Source: Platynereis dumerilii
Taxonomy: Eukaryota > Annelida > Polychaeta > Phyllodocida > Nereididae
DNA: 64,000 nt
Direction: 5' to 3'
Assembly (NCBI GenBank): GCA_026936325.1
Contig: JAPTHN010000004.1
Span: 44,905,289 to 44,969,288 of the forward strand
Made by a program: the position numbers and the translations under genes. This document shows positions 26,601 to 39,500 of the stretch, piece by piece (position 1 is the stretch's first letter; every line of letters begins with the position of its first letter). The notes under the pieces are model-generated. The model ran no database searches, was not told where the DNA came from, and worked only from the letters and a program-made list of their open reading frames with translations.

Positions 26601-29600
26601 CGACTTTTAAAAGTGTGCACACTAAGCTACATACTGTTACACCATAGAATGTAGGCCTTATAATAATATTGGTTTTCCCAAAAACACATTCATTAAACAG
26701 GCTTGGTTGATGGACACGGACAGGCAAACTTTTGTTTTATCATTACTGTGTCACATTGTAAGAATATCTGTAAAATAAATTATTTTTAATTTGTCTTTTC
26801 AGCTAAAATCTGTCCATACAATTTCTACCCAGTATTTAACCAAGGATTTCCAGGGATTCCTGGTGCAACTCAGACAGTCAATGGTCCTGTGGAACGTGCG
26901 GGGACGGTTGCACCAGGCGGTGTTGCCCCAAGTAAGTATGGCTAATTAATTAGGATTTTAATATATGGGTTCTTGTTTTTTCCACAGTTCATTCATTACT
27001 AGTTATCCAACATAAATAATGATTTCTCTGCTTCTATGTGTCACATACATAGGCATGCCACAGAGGGGGGTTGGGAGTAAGGGGGTAATCCAAAAGTTTA
27101 GGAAAATAAGATGAAAATTTGAGCAGATGTATAAATATATGTATTTTTTAAATTAATAGTTTCCATTTGAAATTGTATAAAATCCACATAACACTCTCAC
27201 CCCCAACAAAATTAGTGCACAGTACGCCGATGGTCACTTCATAATTATCGATGTTATTGCAGGTGCCCCAGACGCGCCAAGAGAAGATGGTGGTGGTACG
27301 ACGACACCAGAAGCTGCACCTCAAACTGTGGCCAGGACTGAATTTCCAGAGACATGGTTGTGGATGGATGAGACTGTCGGGTTAGTAAATAAACCTATTC
27401 AACAGATTTTTAAAAAAGAGATGGACCTTAAATATATGAAGCATCTGCAGATGACTTTGTTGACTTGCAAAAACAAATTTTCGCAGACATCAATTCCATG
27501 ATTGCCTGTTGATTTGGGAAATCCAAAAAATTGTCCATACTTACCAATATTATTGGGGTGTTCTTCTGTTGATGGACCAGTTCTACGGAACAAACACACT
27601 TGCCATCTGATCTAAAAAAAGCAGAGACTTCGAATATATATCTTCGCATTCTTCTAAAAATAGAGCTTTTTGATTTAAAGATCACATGGCACTCAACTTT
27701 AATTTTTCAAATACATCAATTATTTATGAAAATGTCTCAAAATATGCCCCCCCCCCACGTATGGCTTAATATCTCAATAATTTTTAAATACACCAAGAAT
27801 TTATGAAACTATGTTACCCCCTGTGGCATTTCGAATTTTTTCAACAGTTCCGATGGCAGGAAATCTTTGTCAGTGGATTTGCCTGACACCATCACCACCT
27901 GGATTGCTTCGGGTTTTGCAATGAACAGTGCAACTGGATTCGGTGTTGCAGCACCAACTTCAGTGAGTGTATTTTTATTAGATTCTTGCATTTAAGATAA
28001 ACTTACAATCAAACACTACTCCCTCACCCTCCCCTATTTGGTTCTCACTACATGTATTGGCGAGGCTTATGTGATATTGTTGTGTGTATGCACCAGACTT
28101 GTGTGTTTGTTTGTTAGCTAGTCAATATTTTTTAAGCAAACTGCAAACTGCTTAACACTACTGGATTAAGTTTTCTCTCTTGTATACATTTACAGTAATA
28201 GCTGTAGTGGGAGATGGTAACAACTACAGTTCCTGCTACACCTCCTCCATGGATATATCTATTATTCTAAAATTTAATAAAGGAAAGTATAACAAAATGT
28301 ATGACTGAGTAATAATTTCTTGCTATGTATTTATTTTAATCAATATCCAGCTAGTTGCCATGAAGCCATTTTTCATCTCATTGACCCTACCCTACAGTGT
28401 GGTTAATGAAGAGGAGTTCCTACTACAAGCGTTGGTCTTCAATTACTTAAATACTGAACAACAGGTATGTGCATACTATGTGGAGGGAGGAAATAATATT
28501 AGAGGGCTGCATATATAAAAAATATAGTGTAGCTTGTGCTAAAATAATTTAAATGTATGAGTTTGATTTGGCGGATCAAGTAGCTATTGCTACTTTGCCC
28601 TTTATTATTGCCCTTTATTCAGTAGTCTTCACTATGGTTTAAGTAGCAATAGCTACTTGGGCCGTTGTATGTCATAAACATAGGCTTTCATAAGTTTGAC
28701 TGAATCAAGTATCATTAAGCATAGTAGTCAAATAATCGTTGCATTCATCAGAGCCCAAAGACATAATATATACCATATTGTGCAAGGGATCTAGGTCTGT
28801 ATTCATGGTAGAGCCTAATCAGATTTTAATTACTCAAAATTTCAGTGCCTTAGAAGAGGGTTTTTTTAAATTTACGAATATATTTTAGTTTGGTGACACA
28901 ATCAAAAATACTGTTTTTTAAAGGCCCAGTGGGTCAACCGGTCCAGGTAAAAAATAAAAATCACTGTAGGCCTACAATAAAAACAAAGCAATCAACAACT
29001 GATGGTAAAATAGTGTTTGTCATTGCAGGTGGCCCTAACTTTACGACAATCATCCGGTTTTGTGACCTTGGAGAACAACATTGAATCAAGACAAGATGTA
29101 ACAAGAACTGTCACGGTAAACTGTTCTCAATGATAATAACTGAATCTGAATACACAAAATGCATCAATCTTTGCAACTACCACCCTGTATTTACACTATC
29201 AAAATATGGCTGGAGGGCATTTAAATTTTCAGGTTCAATTGTAGTGGATTAGCTAGCTTTCTGCATCATCCAAGATGGTCGCGACAAAATGGCTGCCATA
29301 TTGTGACGGTGTAAGGACAGGGTTGTAGTCATATAGGTTTCTACCACACGTCATGTACTAGTACAAGCAAGCTGCATAAAAAATCTGAGGAAATGTCAAC
29401 TTCAGCAAGAACTTCAATGACCTTTTAAGATCATCAGGTTCTCGTCTCTTCTGTATTATTTGTACATTTAGACTATTTGTTATAGTTTCAATTGTATCAA
29501 AAGATATATAATCATGATAAATTTTTAGTTTTATTTGGAAATATTTCTGCAAAATACATGCCTTAAACTGTGATATATGAATATATGATAATTTTTTTTC

Positions 29601-32600
29601 ATCTTTATTAAAATTACCTTAAAAAATACAGGCCTTTAATTAAGGGAGTTTAAATGTATTATGTTGATTGTTGACTTGTCATGTTTTTTATGCTGCAGGT
29701 TCCAGCCGGCCGGTCCCAAGGTGTTTCTTTCTTGATTAAACCAAATACTTTCGGTAACATTGACATTGAACTGCAAGCCTTATCCAGTGCCGCCACAGAC
29801 GCATTAAGGAGAAAGTTGCTTGTGAAGGTGGGAAGATTCTCTCATGTTTATTGGTGTTAAAACCGTTGGTCCTGTATTATAAGACTGGTCTGACAGACAG
29901 CCACTTTTGTATTAGTGAAGTGGTCTCTTGTAATTTTGGGTGTTGTCTGTTCTCCCAAAATTTCCAAATGCACCGAAATATTACTTAAGGAGGAAGGTTG
30001 TCTTTTACAGCTGTTTGCACATTAGCAGTCCAAACAGTTTAAAAATTAACTTTCGACTTGGGACGCGTGATGTCACTGGCTTTAAAATGTTTTGTGTGTT
30101 ATGGTTAATCAGTTGATTTCTTGCTTATCATATCTACGGTAAGTCTTGAGGTACTTCAGCAAATCAGAAAATTAGGAAACCAACAGAAAACTGTCAATTA
30201 CCTGGCAAAGCAAGTTTGCGAATGAAAATAGGAAAATAAATTTTTCCAGTGGACCGCCAATCTGCGAAGAGCTCTTAAAAGTCTAATATATTCACTGAAC
30301 AATTTACGTGACATGACATGAATCCGGCTTTTGGAAATTGGAGATAATCATATCACTCTTGAAATAGCCTGATGTTGAATTTCTTATACTTTTCAAAAAT
30401 TTTCCCATTTGAATTTTAGCCTGAAGGAACTGAAGAAACACAAGTCAAATCCATGTACTTGGCCCTTTCTCCTCCCAACTCCTTCCAAACTTCAACATTC
30501 GATATCACTTTGCCATCCAATGTCGTCAGAGGATCTGAAAGGTTTTCTTTGTCAGTTTGCGGTATGTTTCTATATATATATATGATTATGCCAATATATA
30601 AAAATATGTGACCAGCAGTTTTGAAAGATTCAAAACATCATTACAGTAAGTATGTGCAAATGTAATTAATGTATACATGTAGATTTGAGATCTAAAATAT
30701 CTCATGTTTGCCACCCAGGGAATCTAAGTGATGTTTGCTTGAATTCGGTAGTAATTTGGCAAGCAGTTGCATAAGCAGGGATTTCTTAGGGGCAACTAAT
30801 GTGATTGTACACATTTGTTTAAACCTGCAACACAATTCTTATACGGGGGGCATCGGAGGAGGTGTACAACAGGATCAATATGGTCCATTATGGAGGAGAT
30901 AGTTTTGCCACCACTTGAAGCTACATGAAGATTAGCGACATTTTTTGGTGTCAAAATACTATGATTTCTATAATTTAAAATTTCAGCTATCAAAGTAATT
31001 CAAACTGTAAATTTGCATGTCCTACTTTGTATCTTACCCAACAATTTTACTTCAATTTCAGGTAGTGTCATGGGACCAGTAGCAGAAAACCTCGGCAAGT
31101 GGTCAAAGAAACCTTATGGTTGCGGTGAACAGAACATGATCAATTTTGTACCAAATATTCTCGTTTTGAAATACATGACAAGTGCAGGAATCAGAAATGA
31201 CGCTTTAAAAGAAAAGGCTCTTGGATATGTCATGAGTGGTAAGTTGATCAAATATAAATGTCTTTGTATTCGCTTTCACAATAATTTGGAGTAACTTAAC
31301 TGAACTAAATACTGAGATTATATCTTAAGTCTTTTTATTTTGCAACACCATCTGAATTTTGATGCTCATGTGGGTACTCCTTTGCTTTATTATTTTTATA
31401 TATGTGAAATATTTAGTTTTTTTTGTCAGGGTCCGCTCGATAACGACAATGACTTGTCTTTGAGCAGGCCCTGGTCTTGAATATCATTAACAAATTTTCA
31501 TTTTCTCAATATATATTTTATCTATTTAGTTTTTCAAGACCAAGTAAAGAAATTCTGATTCTGATACATTTAGTGACTATTTGGTTCACTGAGGGTCCAA
31601 TTTCTGCAGATTTGATAAAAAAATGAAGAGCTTCCAATTGATAGATTTCAGTTAAATATCTTTAGAACTCAGCGAACAAGAATATTTCACTCCCTGTGGC
31701 CGAATAGATTGCATTAGTGCCCCTCATGACACTCAATATACAATTTAAATTATGTTTAATCATTTTGCTGTCTCTTGCAGGTTACCAACGTGAGATGAAT
31801 TATCTTAGAGATGACGGATCATACTCTTCGTTTGGAAAAGGGAGCAAACATGGAAATTTATGGTAGTTTTGATGGTTTAGACAGACAGGCAGATGAGATA
31901 CTTGAGTACCCAGGGGTGCCGGAAAGAAACGAGGGCAGCAGGGGCAGTCGGTTGAGAAAGAGCAAATCTAATTTGCGCCACAAAAATTTAATGTAGCGCC
32001 AATAATAATTTTTAATAATTATACTTATAGTTTTTTGCCTAAATTCACTATAAATTAAGGCCAAATAATGTTTTTTCTTGGATATGAAAGGGCAACCTTG
32101 CCCCCTTGCCCCTCCTGGCCAAGGGCAGGAGGGGCAATTGCCCACCCTGCCCCCCTCCTGTTCCGGCTCCCTTGATAGTATTACATACATGTATACATAT
32201 AACTATGCATATGGAAAGTGCACCAATTCAAGGGCTGTTTTGGCACTTTTAAGGAAATACAAATTTGATCAGACAGAGAGAGACAGCAGACCATGTTTAG
32301 GACGTTTAACTAGGGATGCACCAATCCAATGCCAAGTATCAGTATCGGTGCCAATTCAGCACCAAATAGCAGTACATTACTAATCGTATTTTATTGATAT
32401 CGGAATGGTATCACTGTCGGTGGTATCGGCGACAAAATAGTAGCATCGGTATAGGTTCAGAAGTGAAAAAGTGGTATCAGAGCATCCTTGCCTTTAATTT
32501 GGCCTTACACTACAGTGAGGCACTGAAATTGGAAATTATCAAATCTTGGAAAATGAAATTATCAAATCACCCGATAATATAATGAAATTGTCTCTATTTC

Positions 32601-35600
32601 ACAACACAATCCACTTTTATAAGGCATTAGGTCACTGCTGTGCCTCCTGTCTGAGCATAATTCATCATTTTATATATGTGTGTTATATTTGTGTTACTCT
32701 GCACAGGTTAACTGCATTTGTCTTGAAATCATACGCTGAAGCATTTGATTTCATTGGTGAAGAAATTGACAAGGACGCCATGGCGAAGAGCATCAACTAC
32801 ATTCTGTCTCGGCTGAGTTCTGATGGGAAATTTGAGGAGGAGGTTGCTTCTCGAAACAGCTTTTTGAAGGTAAAGTAGCTACCAAATTGTATTAAAATTT
32901 CCAAGCATGAAATTTACTAGTATCAACCCATTGCAATTGATAAGACAAATATTACTTTTCACTCAAGAACACGACACCGCATGATATCCCAATCGTATTG
33001 TGAAAACTGCAAATTCAAGTAACTTTAGAAACCAGATGCTACCTCTCAATTACAAGGTTTATGGAAGATACTTTTAATTTAAAGATGTAGGTAGGGAATG
33101 GAGAGACTTTATATATACATCCATCAAGTTAATTTTCAGAGCAATTTTGCCAATTATGACTGTCTCCTCAAACAATGATATAGATTGGCACAGGCTAGCA
33201 TTAAACAATGACTACTTTATCTCTGACATAGCACAACTTATACTATATATTAATATTTAATTTGTTTCAAAGGGTGGAGTTGGCAGTGATGGCCCTTTGG
33301 CTGCTTATATTGTCATCATGTTGACAATCGTCAAGACTGAAATGCCCATGCCAAATATGGAAGGAAGGGTAGGTTTCACATTGCATTTATAGAAAACAGG
33401 TTTTGTACATTGATGATTTTTATCAAGACTTGGCCATTTCTTCCAAATTTCTTTGCATGATATCAATTTGATAATTTATTATGAATTTCATAATGATAAT
33501 GATATATTTTGTATTTTGGATTGCATTTCAGATCGATCAGGCAATAGCGCAATCAACAGCATATCTGAAAAGAGAATTTTACAAGTTCACAAAACCTTAC
33601 AACATTGCAATTGTGACTTATGCATTGGCCATGAACAGGATGGACAACCAAGTGAATGCCCTGGCCAGGCTTGATTCAGTTGCTCCAGTCTCCAGTATGT
33701 GTGCTAAAATACTTATTTAGTAATCCTGTATAAATTTGGATAAAAAGAGAAAATTTGCACTACTTGCATTTCATACGAAGAAGAAATGTTTGATGGGAGA
33801 GATAAAATTGCCCAAATAACTCAAAATTTGTGGTTGAACCAGGTGATAAAGAAAGAAAACGCCAGCATCAGGACATTGCAACGCAATGTCACTTGCCCAA
33901 CTGCTTGTGACATTGTTAATCCATGACCCAGACGTATTTGGGTTGTTTTGTTACAACATATTGATACAAGTTATAATGTACAATGCAATGAGAGTGTCAA
34001 GGGCTTTTGATTGACTACAATTTCAAATACAAAGGTCTTTAAGCTTGCGAAAGGATTTGATGGTTTTTAATTTGGTTTCTGTCATAAGATATTATGCCAT
34101 GTATAGCTTGCTCCATATATTTACCTTTTCTTTTGTTTATAGATGGTGAACAGACATGGGGTGGAGTGGAGGCTACATCTTATGGAATGTTAGCAAAACT
34201 AGCTGCAAATCCGTCGAATACTGGAGGTGTATTACCAGCTCTGAAATGGCTCGTCAAACAGTTTGGCAAGGGCTACGGATTCTCATCAACGCAAGTACGT
34301 ATTATAGATAGAAATATAAGAAATTTTATTGGTTTTTCATAATGTTCAAAGACAGAATTTCATGTTACTGCATGAACCATCAATATTACATCAACATAAA
34401 GCATAACACCATTATTATATTTTACAGTGTGCATTTAGTTCTGTATTTGACTATTTGGATATTCCAGAAATTCCCAATATAATAGAGGTCCAAGAAGTAT
34501 GAGATTGGCTTAGAAAAATCCAAAAAAACCCAGAAATTTCTGAAATGTAAGAAAAAAAAAAATAGGCAAATTTTCAAAAAAGGGGGTCAATGATGAAGGT
34601 CTGAGCAAAAGAAGAAGATTGATTTATAGGCCTTCCTAAGAAGGACACATGCCACGATAGACAAGTTGTAACCTTATGGTCGTGCAAAAAGGCTTGAGAA
34701 GACTAGAAATTAACATTTGGGAAAGGAAAGAAAATGACGAAATAGGGTTTGTATGAAAATTAATGAAAAGTTCAAACCAGCTCTATAATTAGATTTTGCT
34801 GAAAAATGCTATACTTTAGACAATTAGACATTTATCACTAGAGAGTGTCACGAAACAAAGTCAGCTCACCTTTCACCATAGACAAAATTATTTTTTTCTT
34901 TCAGGATACCGTTGTAGGACTTGCAGCCTTATCCAGATTTGCTACCCTCACTCCGTCAGCTGCCAACACTGATTTGAACATCCGAGCCGTGGCTGACACA
35001 GGAGAGCAACATTCGTTCACGAGAATCACAAGAAACAACAAAGAAGTCTTCCAGATATACAGGGTGAGTGGAGGTGGGGTGGTTTATTCTGATAAAATCA
35101 CGTGTTTCTCTGTAAAATCAACAGGAATTTTTTAATTAAATGAGGAGAAACACAAGTCAAGTATTTTTTATGCAGGCCTATATGATCTGCTACAGGTCAG
35201 AAACACCCTCAGTAAAGGAAAATGTTATAGGCCTACCTTTGGAAAACAAGAATGTGAGTTCATTGGGCAGGACCTAGTCGGTTGAAAATATTGATCAACA
35301 GAAAAGTTTTTGCATCAAGACATGACCATCTTTACGTGCAGTCAATCGTGCTAAAAGGACGAAATGCAATTCTTCACTGCATCAAAACACATTGTCAAAC
35401 CATACCATGGATATCGGCATTCATTATAAAGTAACAATTATATACGATGTAACTGTGCTAGAATATAAGTTGTACTTAAATCTTCTTATTGATTGTAATG
35501 TGTTATAATTGCAGTTCTCTACCACTCCCAGAAGAGTAACGATCACAGCCTCATCTTCTGGTTCAGCAATCATCCAATTAGAAGCTGACTACAACATCCT

Positions 35601-36472
35601 AGAGCCAGATAACACTACTGACCTGACTGTCAAAGTGGACTCTGAGACTGACACAATCGCAAAAGTTTACGTCAAGACTTGCGTCAAGTAATAGAAATTT
35701 TGTTTATCTTGGATAACTGGAGATGATCATCAGGGTCGTTAATTAAAAGTACAATTTTACTGCATCTATCAGGCCCCTAAATGTCCTGCTCTTCAGGCAC
35801 TGGCCGCACCACTAAAGTTTGTTCTTATCTTAATTTGTGAATTGGTTTCAGATGGAACAAGATAGATGATTCTGGTATGGCGATTGTAGAAATCAACCCG
35901 CTCAGTGGCTATGAAATAAAAACCGACAAACTGCTTGAAGAATATGCGGACCAAGGTTTGAAGAAGGTTGAAATCAGGAAAAATAAACTGATCACTTATT
36001 GGGAGGAGGTGAGTATCCATTTTCCAATAGATTCTTATTCACTTTAATTTTCGGATCCTTCAGAATTTGGACCTGGAAATCTACCTCAGCAGAGTATAGT
36101 CACAGGCCCAAGCCGGGTAGCCTAGCTTTTCTTGTTAATTGTATATTCAGGGGTACCATGCTTTGGCAGCTTGGTGGTGTAGTGGTTAAGGTTCCCGCCT
36201 GCTCCGCTGAAGGTCTTTGCCTGCATGGGTTCGACTCCTGTTTGGGGAATCCGAAATTTTCAGTGTACCTTTATGAGCAAAATCCCAGCTGGATGTCGTT
36301 CGGATGAGACGTTAAATTGGCGGCCCCTTGTATCAGTGTCTGTGCTGGGCAAGTAAAAGGTCCCTGACATGGGGTAAATGTGTAACATGTTGAGGACTCC
36401 TGCTCTTTCTCTCATCTCATCAATCAACCCTCGTGAGTGCCCAGAACTGGGCTTAGAGGGCTGCATTTACCA

Positions 36473-36561
<89 letters not shown>

Positions 36562-39500
36562 GACTAAGCCTGCTAATCTTATCTTGACAAAAAGGAGGTC
36601 CGTTTTGAATTCAGCCAATCAGATATTGTGACCTTTGTAAGAACTTCTCCGATTGGCTGATTCCAAAAGTGACCTAGTTTCTGTCAGCATGAAGTTAGCA
36701 GGCCCAGTCAGAGCATAGAACCTTTGAATATACTAGTAATAAATAAAGAAAAGACTCCAATAAGCTTGGCCTGGTATAGTCGAGCATAATTGAGCTCCAT
36801 TGTCTAAATATCATAACTATACAGATTGTTGTTCCAAAATGATGACAGGAACAGAAATTAGGAATGCAAGGTCAGAATGCAATCATACATGGATTATTTC
36901 AAACCTGATCTATTGATATCTTATTTCTCAGGCTTCATGAAATAGAATGAATTAAAAATTTTAAAGTTTCTTAATACTTTTGTTCTTATCTGGCTGGGTT
37001 GCAATGGGCACTTCTACGTTGCAATGTTGACACTAAGTTGCTGTAAATGAAGTAGAATTGTACGGCAGAAATGATGTTGTCACAACATTGTTAAGCAACG
37101 TAAAGATATGACATTAGCATGTGATGTTGTGGCAACATTGTCACAATGTTGTGGAAAAATTTCAACTTTGTGTTCATGTTGCTGCAATATAATTTCTAAC
37201 ATACATTTCTATGTGACAACAGAAGAGCCTTCCACCAATTGGCTACGTTGTGTTTGCATTGTGTTCCCCTTGGGATGATCTTTTAGTTTTTGGGTCTGAA
37301 TTGACTGTTCATCGAATTTGTTATCTGATTTTAATAATTTATTCAATTATATTGTATACAGGTAACCAGCATCTCCAAGTGTTTCAACATTACCCAGTTC
37401 CAAGTTGCTAAAGTCAATAACATTCAACCAGGCGAGATAATAGCCTACTCTTACTATGCAGGTTTGCTTATTGATATTTCATCATCTAATTAATGTATAA
37501 CTAACTATATGGTCTGATGTCACAGCCCTGTCTGAGTAAATATATATTAATGTAATTAAATTATGCTTAAATGTATCTCAATAAGGCCAAACATAATTAT
37601 TTTATCTCAGACTAGATCGACCCAACAGATCTTCTGCCTGCGGAAATTAAAAAAAAAACTATATATATAAGGAATTTTTTTTGTTCATACCACCTGACCT
37701 TATAAAGAGTAGAGTAGGTCGGGGCAAGAAGCCCGGGTTAGGTGAGAAGCCCCCCCAGGTTTATATCTAAACTTACATTTTTGGTGGATTTTCTTATTGA
37801 TAGGATTGAAGCTAGAGGCTTTTTAGGTGACGTCACAAATTTTCAGGGCAAACAGCACCAAACCATAGTAGTAATTAAAGAAACAAAAAAAGGTGCATGG
37901 TTTTTGTAACTTTGATTAATTCTTTGAAATTGGTTGTCAGAAATAACTTGGAAAATTTTTAAAACTATAATGGATATCTGCATTGCTTCACTTTATGACC
38001 ATCACATAAATATGATTTGGATCATGTTTTTTGCATTTTAGCTCAAAATATAGAGGTCAAATTAAAATATGTGGGTTTGGGGCGAGGGGCCCCACATGGT
38101 ATGGGGCATGGGGCCCCCTTCACTGAGGCCTCGAAGCTGCTTCAGGAACCATTTAATAATGTGTACTTTACCTTAAATCTTGATAGAATAGCTAATTGAA
38201 ATAGAAAAAAAATTGGCCGAAATTGAAACAGGGCAAAAAATATTAAAAAATAAATGTATGAACATAAAAATTCAGAAATTCAGAAAAAGTGAATAGAATG
38301 CCTTAAAAATGATAGAAGAACCCCAAGAAATAACTTTCAAGCTGAATGCGCTCGCAAAAAAAATTGCCATAGGTTGGGGTAAGAAGGCCATTTTAATTTT
38401 TTTACAAAAAGGGCCGTAACTCCTTTATTAAAATTGGTAGACATTTGTTTCACTAGTTATAAGTAGAGTCAAGTGATCCCTTCCAGACAGCATAAGCATT
38501 CAAATAATCGACCACAAAAAGTAGGTCAAATTGCACCTCAAAGTTAAGGGGAGCTGCATGCCCCGCGCTACTCTACCTCTTGAAAGCAGATCTATGAAGC
38601 TAAATATCAATTATTTCTATCCTAAAGTGTAGCAGAAGAAGCCCTTAAATTTTTACGGCATATGTTATGTGAAATAGCAACCTTACTTCCCCAGTTTGGA
38701 ATCTCGTGTTAAATGCAATTATGATTAAATTGTATTTTATCGATTTCAGATGCCAAAGAAAGGAAGGTAAGATACAAACCATCTGGGCTAAGCAAAGACG
38801 ACCCATGTTCCTTCTGTCCTCAGTGTTGTGGTAGGTCTATTCAACTTTCAGTAATCTCAATTTTGCAACTTACATGTACCAATAGATGATTGGGTTGATG
38901 TTGACTTCCCAATCTACCCCAAGGGGCAGTAAATGAGAACTGACATTGTTACGCGTAGGACACCATGTAATGATACATATATATCTATACAGTGGCGGAT
39001 ACAGGGGAGGGGGCTAGGGGGCACGGGCACCCTCCTTGACCACTCAGATTAATAACAGTATTTTGAAGAAAATGCGATACGACACGGGCCGCGAATGCCC
39101 GAAACACGCCCCGCCCCCCAGATGACCCTGTCTGGATCCGCCACTGCTGTATGAATATAAGTTCCATAGTCTGATCTATGTAAAAGTTGATATAAAATGC
39201 AATTTTATATACAGTAGATTTTGTAACACAGAATTGTATCTTTCCTACAGAAATGCAAGAATTGTTCCAAAATCTCACAGATCTGTGAGACTCTTGCAAA
39301 TCTGCAAACTGTGAGTGTCTCACAAATCTGTGAGAAAGTTTATCCCCCACAATCCTTTGCAAACCGCCATATTGGCACCAATTTCAAAGTAAAAATGGCA
39401 GCCTGCATTGGATTAACATGGGGAGTTGAATTTTGTCAGATATCTCACGAATAGACCATTGGAATTTAATATAGTACACTGGAATTATGGAAGTAATTAA

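Larger units (their letters stand above)
23800..27380 (+). other. Exons 17-21: bait-like region
   Basis: Exons 23800-23958, 24624-24761, 25032-25080, 26803-26931, 27263-27380. Between the MG6 core and FPETWLW lies a low-complexity, Pro/Gly-rich segment (PPIFPGPIPMPRIAF, NIPGSNIPDILR, GFPGIPGATQ, GGGTTTPEAAP). It holds only two cysteines (CNLQAKIC), so the six-Cys anaphylatoxin of complement C3 is absent. No Arg/Lys-rich furin site stands out. The 49-base exon at 25,032 (ETGVFLLSSATQ) is needed to keep the frame between exons 18 and 20. Confidence 0.85.
31062..35063 (+). other. Exons 27-33: thioester domain
   Basis: Exons 31062-31238, 31781-31862, 32707-32869, 33273-33368, 33532-33694, 34143-34294, 34905-35063. 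The thioester PYGCGEQNM has Cys1048 at 31,121-31,123 and Gln1051. GYQREMNYLRDDGSYSSFG, LTAFVLKSYAEA, GVEATSYGMLAKL and QDTVVGLAALSRFA are helices of the alpha-alpha barrel. Asn1164 (codon 32,855-32,857) is 116 residues after the thioester Cys, the spacing at which complement C3 has its catalytic His. Confidence 0.93.
35515..37461 (+). other. Exons 34-36: second CUB part and receptor-binding domain
   Basis: Exons 35515-35687, 35852-36008, 37362-37461. SGMAIVEINPLSGYE and CFNITQFQVAKVNNIQPGE are typical of the A2M receptor-binding domain, including the paired Cys pattern TCVKW ... SKCFN. A 100-base exon of equal length encodes the matching segment of the paralogue at 62,969-63,068. Confidence 0.9.

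Noticed and set aside
26803-26931. Reading this exon in phase 0 directly after exon 18
   Set aside because: It gives an unrelated peptide and loses the Pro/Gly bait composition. Inserting the 49-base exon at 25,032-25,080 restores both the frame and an A2M-like ETGVFLLS stretch.
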